A DNA stretch of 64,000 nucleotides from Euonymus europaeus (Eukaryota > Streptophyta > Magnoliopsida > Celastrales > Celastraceae), in contig OY756962.1 in the NCBI GenBank assembly GCA_963580455.1, positions 17,192,001 to 17,256,000 on the forward strand, given 5' to 3'. Of the stretch, positions 1 to 11,470 are shown piece after piece. The notes beneath the pieces were generated by a model that made no database searches, was not told the DNA's origin, and saw only the letters and a list, made by a program, of their open reading frames with translations. How positions within the stretch are numbered: position 1 is the stretch's first letter; each line of letters opens with the position of its first letter. Both the position numbers and the translations under genes were made by a program.

Positions 1-2426
1 TGAGAATAGACACCTTAGATTATTTCGTTGCCAAAACAGGTTCTTCATTCAAAATTAGACAAAACCTTTAAAAGATCCTCCATGGACAGAGTTGATCAAT
101 TCCGAACTATCAAAATTTGATAGGTGTACAATTATTTGATTCTTAATTTTATGAGAATAGATTCCTCAGATTGTTTCGTTGTCAAAAGATGCACTTTCAT
201 TCCTAATTACACAAAACCTTTAAAAGAACTTCCATGGAGAATGTTGAACAATTCTGAACCGTCAAAGTTGATTGGTGTGAATTTTGTATTGTCTTTTATG
301 TCTAATTTTACAAAAATAGGATCCTTAAGATTGTTTCGTTGACAAAAATATGAAATTTCCCTTCAAATTGGACAAAACCTTTAGAATATCTTCCATGGAG
401 AGAGCTCGGAACCATCAAAGTTGATCGGTGTACTTTTTTTATTGTTATTTTATTCTTAATTTTATGCGAATAGAATTCTCAGATTGTATCGTTGCCAAAA
501 GATGAGCTTTCATTCCTAAATTACACAAAACCTTTAAAAGAACTTGCATGGAGAGAGGTAATCAATTTTAAACCATCAAAGTTTATTGGTGTATGTTTTT
601 TATTGTTATTTTATGTCTAATTATATGAAAATTGTATCCTTAAGATTGTTTCGTTGACAAAAATATGAACTTTCATTCCAAATTAGACAAAACCTTTAAA
701 AGATACTTCATGGGAGAGACTTGAGCAATTTTAAACGGTCAAAGTGAAACAATGTACATTTTTTACTGTTATTTTATGCTTAATTTTACGAGAACAAATT
801 CCTCAGATTGTTTCGTTGTAAAAAGATGAACTTTTATTCCAAATTACACAAAACCTCTAAAAGTTCCTCCATGGACAGATTTGATTAATTTTGAACCATC
901 AAATTTGATCGGTGTACACTTTGTATTGTTATTTTATGGTTAATTTTATGACAATAGACACCTTAGATTATTTCGTTGTCAAAGGATGAACTTTCACCAA
1001 TAAAAGATCCTCCATGGATAGAGTTGATCAATTCCGAACCATCAAATTTGGTCAGTGTACAATTTGTATTATTATTTTATGCTTAATTGTATGAGAATAG
1101 ATTCTTCAAATTGTTTCGTTGCCAAAATATGAACTTTCAATCCTAATTACAGAAAACCTTTAAAAGAACCTCCATGGAAGGAGTTGAGCAATTCTGAACC
1201 GTCAAAGTTGATTAGTGTACTTTTGTTATTGTTATTTTCTATCTAATTTTACGAAAATGGGATCCATAAGATGGTTTCGTTGACAAAAGGATGAAATTTC
1301 ACTCCAAATTAGACAAAACCTTTAAAAGATCCTCCATGGAGAGAGTTGGTCAATCCGGAACCATCAAAGTAGATCGGTTTACAGTTTTTATTGTTATTTT
1401 ATGTCAAATTTGACTAGTATAGGCTCCATAAATTGTTTAGTTATCGAAATACAATATACACTTTTTATTGTTATTTTATATCTAATTTTACAAGAATCGA
1501 CACCTCAAATTGTTTCATTGCTAAAAGACAAACTTTCATTCCAAATTAGACAAAACCTTTAAAGGATCCGTAATGGAGAGAGTTGATCGATGTACTTTTT
1601 ATTGTTATTTTATGTCAAATTTGACTAGTATTGGCTATGTACATTTTTTTGTTGTCAAATGACCAACTTTCATTCCCAAACGGATAAAATCTCCTCCATG
1701 GAGAGAAATAAGAAATTCCAACCTTAAAGGTTGATCGGTGGACACTTTTTATTTTAATTTTACGTTAAATTTTATGAATATTGGCAACATAGACTGCTTC
1801 AATGCTAGAAGATGAATTTTTGCTCCAAATTAAACAAAACCTTCAAAAGATTCTCTGTGAAGAGAGTTAGCCAATTTCGAACCACCAAAGTTTATGATGT
1901 TTACGTTTTTTTGTTATGTTAGGACTCATTTCATGAGAATAGGCTCCGTAGATTGTCTTGTTGGCAAAAGATGAACTTTCATTTGAAATCAGAACAAACC
2001 TCTAAAAATATATTTTATGGTGAGAGTTGAGCACTTCTGAACAATGAATGTTGATCGGTGTACATTTTTTATTGTTATTTTATGTCGAATTTGATGAGTA
2101 TAGATTGTGTAGATTGTTTGGCTGCCAAATGACCAACTTTCGATCCCAAATGGAAAAAAACTATTAAAAGTTTCTCAGTTGAAAGAGTTGAGCAATTAAG
2201 AAATCTTGAAGTCAATCGGTGTACACTTTTTATTGGTATTTTTTTGTCAAATTTCTCTCTTTTTATTGCTCCTTAGATTGTTTCGTTACTAAAAGAACAA
2301 CTTTTGTTCCCAAATGGATAAAAGCGTTAAACGATCGTCCATGGAGAGAGTTGAGATATGTTGAACCCTCAAAGCTAATTGGTGCAAACTTTTTATTGTT
2401 ACTTTATGTCTAACTTTAAGAGTATA
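1..2426. repeat. Satellite block 1, ~160-bp monomers
   Basis: AT-rich tandem repeat of about 15 monomers. The anchor CATGGAGAGAGTTGA, with variants, recurs near 81, 233, 391, 545, 706, 868 and 1011, spaced about 150-163 bp. Each unit also has a GATTGTTTCGTTG-like box, an ATTCCAAATTAGACAAAACC-like box and a TTTTTATTGTTATTTTATG tract. Monomers are diverged by eye, and some are shortened near 1447, 1590 and 1640. The block ends abruptly at the TG of an LTR. Short open frames of 60-80 codons run through monomers because the unit has few stops, but frame and start change from unit to unit. I see no gene here. Confidence 0.9.
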
Positions 2427-4424
2427 TGTGAAACCCCGACCCAAAAAACTTGTGAATTTTTGATGTTGAAGCAAGGGGTGAAAATTGGACTAGGCGCACA
2501 AGGTGGGCGCTTAGGCACTGCGCCTAGTCCAGTGAGTGCAGGCAAGGAGGGAGAAGGAGAAGAGAAACTGGACCGGGCGCACTTCAGGGCGCCTAGGCAC
2601 TGCGCCCAATCCAGTGGGAGTGGGGAAGTGGAGTAGGCGCAGAGGCGCCCGCCCGCTTGAGCGTGAAAATCCTGCACGCCTAGGATGATGCCCAGTCTAG
2701 GAAGCTTGGGAACTGCTTAGGCGCTAGGGCGCCTAGGCGGACCTCGCCTGGGCGTGAAAAATCTGCACGCCCAGGATGGCGCCCAGAGCAGCGCTCCTGG
2801 GGGGAAGTTTGTAGGCTAGAGCGCCTAGGCGCTCGGGGTAGCGCCTAGGCGCAACCAATGTTTCATATGTTGAAACACGGGGTTGTTTCTTCATTTCTTC
2901 TGAGTGTTCCAACTTTTAGAGAGAGAGAGAGACGATTCTAGAGAGAGTAGTGTATTCTAGGATTTACTAGATTCGTTTGATTCTTAGGGAGATGAGTTCT
3001 ATGCTTTAGATATGTGGATTATAGGTTGATTTTGGATGTCTATGTAGATTGGTTTATGATTTGGAGTTAATTTGAGCTTGGGTTGAGATTGGAGATTTTT
3101 GGAGGAAATTCTAGAGAGAGAAGGTAGGTAATTTCGAATTTGTTGATTTAAATTTATGTTTATACGCGTTGTTGGCAGGTTATTGATGTGTGAATGGGTT
3201 CGATTTCACCACATTGTTAGGTTGGGTGAACAGGGAACCCTAGGAACGTAATTGTGGTTTTGTGGTGAATTTGCTCGACACAAGGTAGGGGATTTCCAAC
3301 CATTCTTTCTATCATTGGTTCTCAATATTTTAAAGAGCCTGTCGATTCCTCATTGGTCATTTTATTTGTGTTTCCACCTTAATTACTTTTAAGGGGAAAC
3401 GAACCTTGCTTGTGGAATATTGTTTATTCTTGATGTTGCATGTCCCGATTGTTTATTCTAAGGGCTCCTTAGGATTCTTGAAAGCTACTTGGAGGGATGA
3501 CGAGGTTATGAGAGTTACCAAAAAGTCATGTAAACTCCATGTAGGGTAACGCACTAGAGGTAGGGTTAATGAGGGACCTTGCCTGGGATGGTGCGGGAGT
3601 GATAGGCTCACTCAACCGGGTAATCCAAGAGCGTTTGATGTTACGGAGCTTGCTCCTATTCAGTATTACATGGATAGCGTCCATGATATTGATGAGTTGA
3701 TGTGGTGAGCTTACTCACGTTCGATATTACATGGAACGAGCCATGGTATCGATGAGGTTTGCTCATTGAGGGGATTGCCAGGATTGATGTTCTATGTGAT
3801 TGTTGAGTATACGTGCATGTTGTAGATTTCATATTGCTGCATAACCTATTGTTCGGATTCGGCCTTTAAACGTTTTATACTCTTAACCCTACTGAGCTTC
3901 TTGCTCACTCTCTACTTTCTATTCCTTCCCACAGAAGATACTGGTACAGGTACCGGTGAAGCGGATCAGTGAGGGCGGGATGTGACATGGATGGCCTTGG
4001 GTAGGATGTGGGTGTTAGAGATGTACTCTAGCACATATTTTGTTTATGATGTATTGATGTTGTTCATAATATTGTTATAACCGATTGGCACCAGAGGGTG
4101 TATGCATGATGTATGCTGAGTATTGAGTTTGGTTATATGATATTATGAACATTGATGTTGTGATTATTACTATCAGTTTATGCATGCTGGTAGTGGATGG
4201 CCTGAGGCCCTAGGGTCAGGATTGCATGTGATTGAGGCTTGAGGCCTAGCTAGGTTGCTAGTGTGACGGAATAATTGAGTTTATACTGTGCGTTTTTGAT
4301 GCAGGCGGGGACTCTCCGATATACGGGGAGATGCCGCCGGATTTTCGGTCTGTCGGAGGATCACACTAGCGGGCTAGGACGGTGTCAGAGGGCACCCATG
4401 GCGTGCCCGTATCGGGGCGTCACA
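2427..4424 (+). repeat. 5' LTR of element A
   Basis: It starts TGTGAAACCCCGACCC and ends GGGGCGTCACA, giving TG...CA termini over 1998 bp. The same start recurs at 9282, 56536 and 59341, and the same end at 58656. The first ~450 bp are GC-rich with GCGCCTAGGCGC palindromes. A purine-rich GAGAGAGAGA stretch follows near 2921, then an AT-rich remainder. Short antisense and sense open frames in the GC-rich part are by-products of the palindromes. Confidence 0.9.
2484..2615 (+). repeat. Two tandem hairpins in U3 of element A LTR
   Basis: Arms 2484-2498 and 2519-2533 (ATTGGACTAGGCGCA / TGCGCCTAGTCCAGT) pair with one mismatch. Arms 2567-2581 and 2601-2615 pair with two. The loops contain GCGCCTAGGC-like palindromes, so a hairpin is nested in each hairpin. 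The same layout recurs in the LTRs of B, H and I. Confidence 0.8.
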
Positions 4425-4427
4425 TTT

Positions 4428-4439
4428 TTGTATCAGAGC
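4428..4439 (+). other. Primer binding site of element A (tRNA-iMet type)
   Basis: TTGTATCAGAGC lies 3 bases after the LTR end and differs by one base from TGGTATCAGAGC, the usual complement of the plant initiator tRNA-Met 3' end. Confidence 0.8.
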
Positions 4440-4603
4440 GTGGTTTGGTTTTATATTTAGGATCGGGGATGGGTCCTAGTTGTATGATAGTGTAATCCAG
4501 GCCACGTCACAACTGCTGCTGATCCGGTATGTTTTCTTATCCCTAGTAAATCCTCTGTTGAGTTGAGTTGTGTGTTAAATGGTATTGTCTATTTTCCATG
4601 CAG

Positions 4604-5937
4604 ATGAATACCCGTAGAACTACCAGGTCCGAGAGTGGGACTGAGGTGTCTCGTGGCAGAGGCCGACGGCGAGTTGGTGGGGGCCGAGGTAGAGGCAGTA
4701 GTGCTAGAGTTACTGAGGGATTGAGAGACACTCCTAGCACTGAGGGATCAATTCCGAATGTGGATATGGAGTTGAGAGATGAGGAGATTGTTTAGGAGGA
4801 ACTACCTACTGAGGGTGAGGGTCAGCAAGCACTACTTGCAGGACCTGTTGCTACAGGAGGGCAACCGGTGACAATGGAGGGGCTTGATAGCTTTATGATG
4901 AGTATGGTGCAGGCACAAGCACAGACGATAGCACAAGCAGTGACAAAGGCAATAGGTGCAACCAGCACTCGTACTGAGGGAGTGGTACCCGAGGCTACTA
5001 TTGAGGTGGCTGCAGTACCAAGAGCTGGAAGGGGTATGTATGAGGTAGATCAACTAAGGAGGACTTCTCCTACAACCTTTTCTGGAGATGGAACGGGTGT
5101 GGGAGTGGAGGAGTGGTTCAATCAGTTGAGCATGAGGATGGACACGTTAGAAATACCCGATGAGTGATGGGTGAAGTTTGTTTTATATTATTTGAGTGGA
5201 GTGGCCTATGAATGGTGGATGTCCATGGGTCAGAGGCAGAATGAGCTGACTTAGACTTCTTTTGAGCAATTGTTCATGCAAAAGTTTGTACCGAGGCCTC
5301 TGCAGACTGAGAAGGCCAAACAGTTTTTGGATTTATTGCAGACATTAGAGATGACGGTGTCTCAATACATAAAGCAGTTTGAGGAGTTGTGTCGGTTTGG
5401 GAGAGAGTTTGCCCCTACCGATGCAAAGAATGCGGCAAGCTACCGAGATGGGTTGCTACCCAGTCTTAGGAGGATGGTGATGGCCACTAGGGTGGTATCG
5501 TACGAGGACACGGTTGAGATGGCATTGGACTTTGAGTTGAGTGAGCGGAATGAGGCTCAGAGGAAGCGTCTAGCGACTGAGGGTGGTGGTGGTGGTAACC
5601 ACAAGAAGCAAAATACTAATTTTCGTCATCAGAAAGGGGACCGAGGCAAGGGTCCAAGACCTCAGGGGGCAAGGTGACGTGTTACAAGTGTGGGAAAGAA
5701 GGGCACATGAAGAATGAGTGCAGATCTTCTGGATTTAGATGCTTTGGTTGTGGCAAGCTGGGCCACAAGAAGAGTGAGTGTCCGCAGGGTAACCAGGGAG
5801 GACAGCATCAGCCTAAGATACAAGGGGTACCACCCCCAACTCTTCCTTCCACTGTACTATCGAGAGGGAGAGGACGAGGTGGAGGCAGACATTTTCAGCA
5901 GCAGCAGTATGCACTGACGGATGGTCGTGTCTTTGCT
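4604..5937 (+). pseudogene. gag: Element A gag (capsid/nucleocapsid), broken
   Basis: The start ATG at 4604 is followed by MNTRRTTRSESGTE, as in the gag of B, I and the second I copy. Order: a Gly/Arg-rich N-terminus, a linker with ATGGQPVTMEG-like sequence, the capsid region (YEWW, FEQLFMQKFVPRPLQTEKAKQ) and two CX2CX4HX4C knuckles at 5680-5721 (CYKCGKEGHMKNEC) and 5740-5781 (CFGCGKLGHKKSEC). Gag would package genomic RNA in cytoplasmic particles. Stops at 4793 (CAG to TAG against the 58835 copy), 5165 and 5252 plus a frameshift near 5668 break it. The leader 4440-4603 holds no gene. Confidence 0.88.
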
Positions 5938-7290
5938 ATGGGACATCAGGAGGCACAGGAGCATCCCAACTTCATTGGAGGTACATTTTTGATTTCAAAT
6001 TGTTGGGCAAGAGTCTTGTTTGATTCTGGAGCTACTTCATCATTTATTACTAGTTCATTAGCAAACTCACTCGCGGTGGAGATTTCGCCGATTAGGAGAA
6101 TGTTTACGGTGACTTTACCATTTGGACACTTTACCATGTTAGAGGGGGTGGTGTTCGGATGTGAGTGTCGGTTCGGAGACATATCTCTGCAAGCTGATTT
6201 GAATGTATTAGATTTCCAAGACTTCGAGGTGATACTTAGGGTTGATTGGTTGACAAAGCACCAATGAGTGCTTGACTTTTGGCAAAGGAGGATCACTCTT
6301 AGAGTACCAGAGGGTGGGGTGATTCATTTACTAGGATCGAAGGGGATGCCATGCCCTCATTTCATGGATAACCCTTCGTATCAGGATTGTAGCTACTATG
6401 ATTTGGGTAGTGGAAGAATTTATGGATATATTTCCGGAAGAGTTGCCAGGATTACCTCCAAAGAGGGAGATTGACTTTGCTATCGAGTTGAATCCGAACA
6501 TCAAGCCGATTTCGATTCCGCCGTATCGGATGGCTCCAGCAGAGTTGGGCTTGATTAGACCGAGTGTATCCCTGTGGGGGAGCACTGGTGTTGTTCGTCA
6601 AGAAGAAGGACGAAAGTTTGAGGATGTGTATTGATTATAGGCAGTTGAATAAGGTTACAGTGAGGAATAAGTATCCATTGCCTAGGATCAATGATTTGTT
6701 TGACCAATTGAGAGGTGCTAGGCATTTCTGTAAGATTGACTTGAGGTCGGGTTATCATCAGTTGTGGATTAAGGATGAGGATGTCCAGAAAACAGCGTTT
6801 AGAACTCGTTATGGGCATTATGAGTTTCTTGTGATGCCGTTTGGGTTGACAAATGCCCCGGCGGTGTTCATGGACCTAATGCAAAGGGTTCTTAGACCGT
6901 TTTTGGATAAGTTTGTGGTGGTGTTTATAGATGACATATTGATTTATTCTCCTACGGAGGAAGGGCATGAGGAACGCTTGAGGGTAGTGTTACAGGTGTT
7001 GAGGGAGAATCAACTGTATGCTAAATTGAGTAAGAGTGAATTTTGGGCCACGGAAGTTAAGTTCCTAGGCCATGTCATCACTCAAGAAGGCATAGCGGTT
7101 GACTACTCTAGGGTTGAGTCAGTTTTTAATTGGGAGAGACCGAAGAATGTGATTGAGATCCGGAGTTTCCTAGGATTGGCGGGTTACTACCAGAGATTTA
7201 TTGAGGATTTTTCGAGAGTTGCTTCGCCGATGACGCAGCTTACGAAGAAGGGCACACCGTTTGTGTGGACAGACGAGTGTGAGGCCGCAT
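5938..7290 (+). pseudogene. pol: Element A protease and reverse transcriptase, broken
   Basis: Aspartic protease has its DSGA active site at 6022-6033 ([11 protein letters not shown]). Reverse transcriptase shows [17 protein letters not shown], the [10 protein letters not shown] motif and the catalytic FIDD box at 6924-6935, then the thumb region ending in [21 protein letters not shown] at 6265 ends the protease frame. About 41 bp are missing near 6393 between GTAG repeats compared with element I (frameshift). About 39 bp are missing near 6548 (in frame). An extra G near 6580 shifts frame again. These enzymes would mature the polyprotein and copy RNA to DNA. Confidence 0.9.
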
Positions 7291-9269
7291 TTGAGAAGAG
7301 GTTGACAACACCTCCAGTGTTAGTGGTTCCGGAAAGGAATGTAGGCTACCAGGTGTATTGCGATGCTTCTAGAGTCGGATTAGGTTGTGTGTTGATGCAA
7401 CGGGGTCGAGTGATAGAGTATGGTTCAAGGTTTCTCAAGACACATGAGAGGAATTATCCGGTGCATGATTTATAGTTAGCGGCAGTGGTGTTTGCACTTA
7501 AGCAATGGAGGTATTATCTTTACGGAGAGAGATTTGAAGTGTTCTCGGATCACAAGAGCCTCAAGTATCTATTCACCCAAAGAGAGTTGAATTTGCGTCA
7601 AAGGAGGTGGATGGAATACTTGTAGGACTTTGACTTCAATTTACAATACCATCCCGGTAAAGCAAATGTAGTCGCAGATGCGTTGAGTAGGAAGCAGAAG
7701 ATTGCTAGCCTATTCTTGCATGAGTGGGGAATTGTGGAGACAATTAATCATTTTGGGTTAGAGTTGAAGAGTCAAGAGGAAAAGATGTACTTGTGTTCTA
7801 TGACTTCGAGACCTATGATGGTTCAGAAGGTTATAGATGCACAAAACGGAGATCATACCTTCTATGTGATTGATGAGAGTCTTTGATGGGTTTGAGGGAA
7901 TGATGGTGTAGTACGATATGTGGGAAGGTTAGTGGTTCCCGAAGATGACGAATTGAGACAAGAGATTCTGAAAGAGGCACACCATTCTTGGTTTGCCATG
8001 CATCCCAGGGGTACAAAGATGTACCGAGATTTGAAGCAGAGTTTCTGGTGGAGAAGCATGAAGGCCGATGTTGCTAGATTTGTGACGAAGTGTCTTACTT
8101 GTCCACAAGTGAAGGAAGAGCATCAGAGACCAGCTGGATTGTTGCAACCCTTATAGGTAGCACAATGGAAGTGGGAGAGGATCACGATGGACTTTGTGAC
8201 GGCGTTGCCAATGACTCAGAGACGGCATGACACGATTTGGGTAATAGTGGACAGATTGACCAAGTCTGCACATTTCTTACCCATGAACAAAACGGATTCG
8301 TTGGAGACCTTGAGTACGATGTATGTCAAAGAGATTGTGAGACTTCACGGAATTCCATTGTCTATTGTGTCGGACCGAGACTCGCGGTTCACAGGTAGAT
8401 TCTGGAGTAGTTTAGAGGAGGCATTGGGAACGAAGTTGGATTTCTCTAAAGCTTATCATCCTCAGAGTGATGGGCAGAGTGAGAGAACCATACAGATTTT
8501 AGAAGATATGCTACGGGCATGTGTAGTTGACTTTGGAGAAGGTTGAGATCGATACTTACATTTGGCAGAGTTTGTGTATAACAACTCTTTCCAGAATAGT
8601 ATCGGAATGGCACCTTACGAGGCGCTCTATGGGAGGCCTTGTAGGTCATCGATGTGTTGGGTAGAGGTTGGTGAGAAAGTAGTTTCAGGACCAGAGATAG
8701 TAAAAGAAGCTCGAGAGGGAGTTGAAGAGATCCGAAAGCGGTTGATCACTGTGCAGAGCCGACAGAAGTCTTATGCTGACCAGAGGAGAAGACCTTTGGA
8801 GTTCGCTGTAGGCGATAAGGTTTTCTTGAAGGTTAGTCCGAGACGGGGGATTCAGGGGTATAGCAAGCATGGGAAGTTGGCACAGAGCTTTTTGGGGCCA
8901 TTTGAGATTCTGGAGACGGTTGGACCGGTGGCATACCGTTTGGCACTTCCACCGAAGCTTGAGAAGGTTTACAATGTATTCCATGTATCAATGCTTCAGA
9001 AATATGAGTCGGATCCGTCGCATGTGATAGATTGGACTACATTGGAGGTTGAGGAAGATGGGAGCTACACTCTTCAACTAGTGAAGATTCTAGACCGACA
9101 GAACAAGGTGACGAGATCGAGTGGGATTCCATTAGTAAAAGTGATGTGGATGTATCACGGAGTTGAAGAAGCAACGTGGGAGTTGGAGTCTCGAATGAAG
9201 GAGAAGTACCCGGAGTTGTTCAGAGATCCAGGTACGAGTGTAGTTAAATTTTGGGATGAAATTTGTTGA
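7291..9269 (+). pseudogene. pol: Element A RNase H, integrase and chromodomain, broken
   Basis: RNase H begins near [15 protein letters not shown] (about 7350) and continues with [12 protein letters not shown] and ADALSRKQ. The integrase zinc region has histidines near HHSWFAMH (about 7978) and CLTC near 8092. The core D, D, E residues lie in [21 protein letters not shown] and GQSERT (about 8240-8485). A GPF/Y-like module (LGPFEILETVGPVAYRL, about 8895) precedes a chromodomain (KILDRQ, IPLVKVMWMYHGVEEATWEL, about 9084-9200). Chromodomains of this clade can guide integration to heterochromatin. Stops at 7473, 7623, 7883 and 8155 and a disrupted frame near 8540 inactivate it. Confidence 0.9.
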
Positions 9270-9281
9270 AGGGGAGGAGGA
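9269..9281 (+). other. Polypurine tract of element A
   Basis: AAGGGGAGGAGGA lies directly before the TGTGAAACC start of the 3' LTR. The same tract is found before the LTRs at 56536 and 59341. It would prime plus-strand DNA synthesis. Confidence 0.85.
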
Positions 9282-10979
9282 TGTGAAACCCCGACCTAAA
9301 AATTTTGTGAATTTCTGATGTTGAAGCAAGGGGTGAAAACTGGACTAAGCTTACAAGGTGGGCGCCTAGTCCAGTGAGTGCAGGAAAGGAGGGAGAAGGA
9401 GAAGAGAAACTGGACCGGGCGCACTTCAGGGCGCTTAGGCGCTGCGCCCAGTCCAGTGGGAGTGGGGAAGTGGAGTAGGCGAAGAGGCGCCTAGGGGCCC
9501 GCCCGCCTGGGAGTGAAAATCCTGCACGCCTGGGATGTCGGCCAGTCTAGGAAGCTTGGGAGCTGCTCAAGCGCTTCTGAGTGTTCTAACTTTTAGAGAG
9601 GGAGAGACGATTCTATAGAGAGAAGTGTATTTGAGGTGATTCTTGGAGATTGAAGCTAAGCAAGGAAGATTCAAGCTTGTTCTTGGAGATTTGATAAGTT
9701 TTTCATAGTTTTTGGAATTTCTAGGTTTTACCAGATTCGTTTGATTCTTAGGGAGATGAGTTCTATGCTTTAGATATGTAAATTATAGGTTTATTTTTGA
9801 TGTTTATGTAGATTGGTTTATGATTTGGAGTTAATTTGAGCTTGGGTTGAGATTGGAGATTTTTGGAAGAAATTCTAGAGAGAGAAGGTAGGTAATTTCG
9901 AATTTGTTGATTTAAATTGATGTTTATACGCGTTGTTGGTTGGTTATTGATATGTGAATGGTTTCAATTTCGCCACATTGTTAGATTGTGCGAACCGGGA
10001 ACCCTAGGAAAGTAATTGTGGTCTTGTGGTGAATTTGCTCGACACGAGGTAGGGGATTTCCAAACATTCTTTCTATCGTTGGTTCTCAATATTTTAAAGA
10101 GCATGTCGATTCCTCATTGGTCATTTTATTTGTGTTTCCGCCTTAATTGTTTCTAAGGGGAAACAAACCTTGCTTGTGGAATATTGTTTATTCTTGATGT
10201 TGCATGTCCCGATTGTGTGTGTTCCTTTACCTATGGGCATAATGTGATTTCCGTTCATCCATCATGGTATTTATGTATATATATATATATGTAGGATGTT
10301 CATACATATATCTTTTCGGCTTATCATGGCATAAATGCATTAGAGTTGCATTGGGGACTGGGTATGGACTCGGGGCTCCTTAGGATTCTTGAAAGCTACT
10401 TGGAGGGATGACGAGGTGATGAGAGTTACCACCACGTCATGTGAACTCCATGTAGGGTAACACACTAAAGGTACGGTTAATGAGGGACCCTGTCTGGAAT
10501 GGTGCAGGCGTGATAGTCTCACGCAACCGGGTAATCCAAGAGCGTTTGTTGTTAGGGAGCCATTATATCGATGAGGTTTGCTCATTGAGGGGATTGCCCG
10601 GATTGATGTTCTATGTGATTGTTGAGTATACGTGCATGTTGTAGATTTCATATTGCTGAATAACCTATTGTTCGGATTCGGCCTTTAAACTTTTTATACT
10701 CTTAACCCTACTGAGCTTTTTGCTCACTCTCTACTTTCTATTCCTTTCCACAGGAGATACTGGTACAGGTACTGGTGGAGCAGATCAGTGAAGGCAGGCT
10801 GTGACATAGATGGCCTTGGGTAGCATGTGGGTGTTAGAGATGTACTCTAGCACGTATTTTGTTTACGATGTATTGATGTTGTTCATAATACTGTTATAAC
10901 CGATTGGCACCAGAGGGTCTATGCACGATGTATGCTGAGTATTGAGTTTGGTTATATGATATTATGAACCTTGATGTTG
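9282..10979 (+). repeat. 3' LTR of element A, truncated by element B
   Basis: It starts TGTGAAACCCCGACCT and follows the 5' LTR, but lacks the second GC-rich part (equivalent to about 2730-2895). It stops at GAACCTTGATGTTG, where the 5' LTR copy continues with TGATTATTACTATC (about 4155). Element B's TG start follows at once, so B was probably inserted here and the LTR end was later lost. Confidence 0.85.
10276..10290. repeat. (TA)n microsatellite in A 3' LTR
   Basis: A pure TA run of about 15 bases, longer than the matching place in the other LTR copies (TATGTATATATGTAGG at 50577 and 57657). Confidence 0.7.
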
Positions 10980-11052
10980 TGTGCGAAACCCCGACCCAAA
11001 AATTAGTGAAATTTTTATGTTTAAACAAAGGGGAAAAAAAAAAAAAAAAAAA

Positions 11053-11269
11053 ACTGGACTAGGCGCACGAGGGGGCTCCTAGGCGCTGCGCCTAGTCCAG
11101 TGAGGCATGCAAGGGAAGAAGTCCAGAAAAGGAGGCACTGGACTGGGCGCAACAGGGGGCGCCTAGGCGCAGCGCCCAGTCTAGTGAATGCATGAATGGA
11201 GGAAGTCCAGAAGAGGAGGTACTGGACTGGGCGCACCTCGGGGCGCCTAGGCGCTGCGTCCAGTCCAGT
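11053..11269 (+). repeat. Three tandem nested hairpins in U3 of element B LTR
   Basis: Arms 11053-11067 / 11087-11101 (ACTGGACTAGGCGCA / TGCGCCTAGTCCAGT) are perfect over 15 bp. Arms 11137-11151 / 11171-11185 have two mismatches. Arms 11221-11235 / 11255-11269 have one. Two of the loops hold a GCGCCTAGGCGC palindrome. The repeats are about 84 bp apart. Confidence 0.85.
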
Positions 11270-11442
11270 GGGAGAGGAAGGGAGTAGGCGCTGGAGCGCC
11301 TAGGCGCCCAGGGTGGCACGCCTAGGCGATGTGCGCCTAGGCGCGTGCGAAGGTGCGCCCAGGAGGGCGCCAAGAGCAGCGCGCCTGGGAAATGGTTTTT
11401 AGGCCAAAGCGCCTAGGCGCTCGGGGTAGCGCCTAGGCGCAA

Positions 11443-11470
11443 CCCGCGTTTCAATATGTTGAAACGCGGG
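11443..11470 (+). repeat. Perfect 12-bp hairpin in element B LTR
   Basis: CCCGCGTTTCAA (11443-11454), loop TATG, TTGAAACGCGGG (11459-11470). Families A/I have CCCGTG...CACGGG at the same place, which is a paired change. Confidence 0.85.

Larger units (their letters stand above)
2427..10979 (+). mobile_element. Element A: Tekay/Del-like Ty3-gypsy chromovirus, decayed
   Basis: Full-order element: 5' LTR (2427-4424), tRNA-Met-type primer site, gag with two CCHC knuckles, protease, reverse transcriptase, RNase H, integrase, chromodomain, polypurine tract and 3' LTR (from 9282). Long LTRs of about 2 kb, this domain order and a C-terminal chromodomain match the Tekay/Del chromoviruses; that assignment is from family knowledge. 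The 3' LTR lacks its last ~270 bp because element B's LTR starts at 10980. The satellite flank on the left is GTATA; no matching target duplication is found because the right edge is lost. At least ten stops or frameshifts make it non-autonomous. Confidence 0.9.

Noticed and set aside
124..2413. Recurring 60-80 codon open frames in the satellite, reading DCFVVKR, PWREL and EPSKLIG-like peptides
   Set aside because: They repeat because the monomer is low in stops. The period (~160) is not a multiple of three, starts vary and the frames break freely, so they are not genes. The same holds for the other three blocks.
2399..2677. Antisense and sense frames in GC-rich LTR zones (also near 11021-11373, 49144-49514, 56481-56850 and 59310-59519)
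   Set aside because: Pro/Arg/Leu-rich by-products of the GCGCCTAGGCGC palindromes, not kept between LTR copies.
4425..4445. Primer sites as tRNA fragments or genes
   Set aside because: Only 12-16 bases match and they stand directly behind LTR ends, as expected for retrotransposon primer sites.
2427..10979. CRM-type centromeric retrotransposon
   Set aside because: A classical chromodomain with HGVEEATWEL and 2-kb LTRs fit Tekay/Del better than CRM, which has shorter LTRs and a modified C-terminus.
11034..11053. A-run as a possible LINE or retrogene tail
   Set aside because: It sits inside the B LTR. The H copy has a T/C-mixed run at the same place (49411-49434), so it is part of the LTR.
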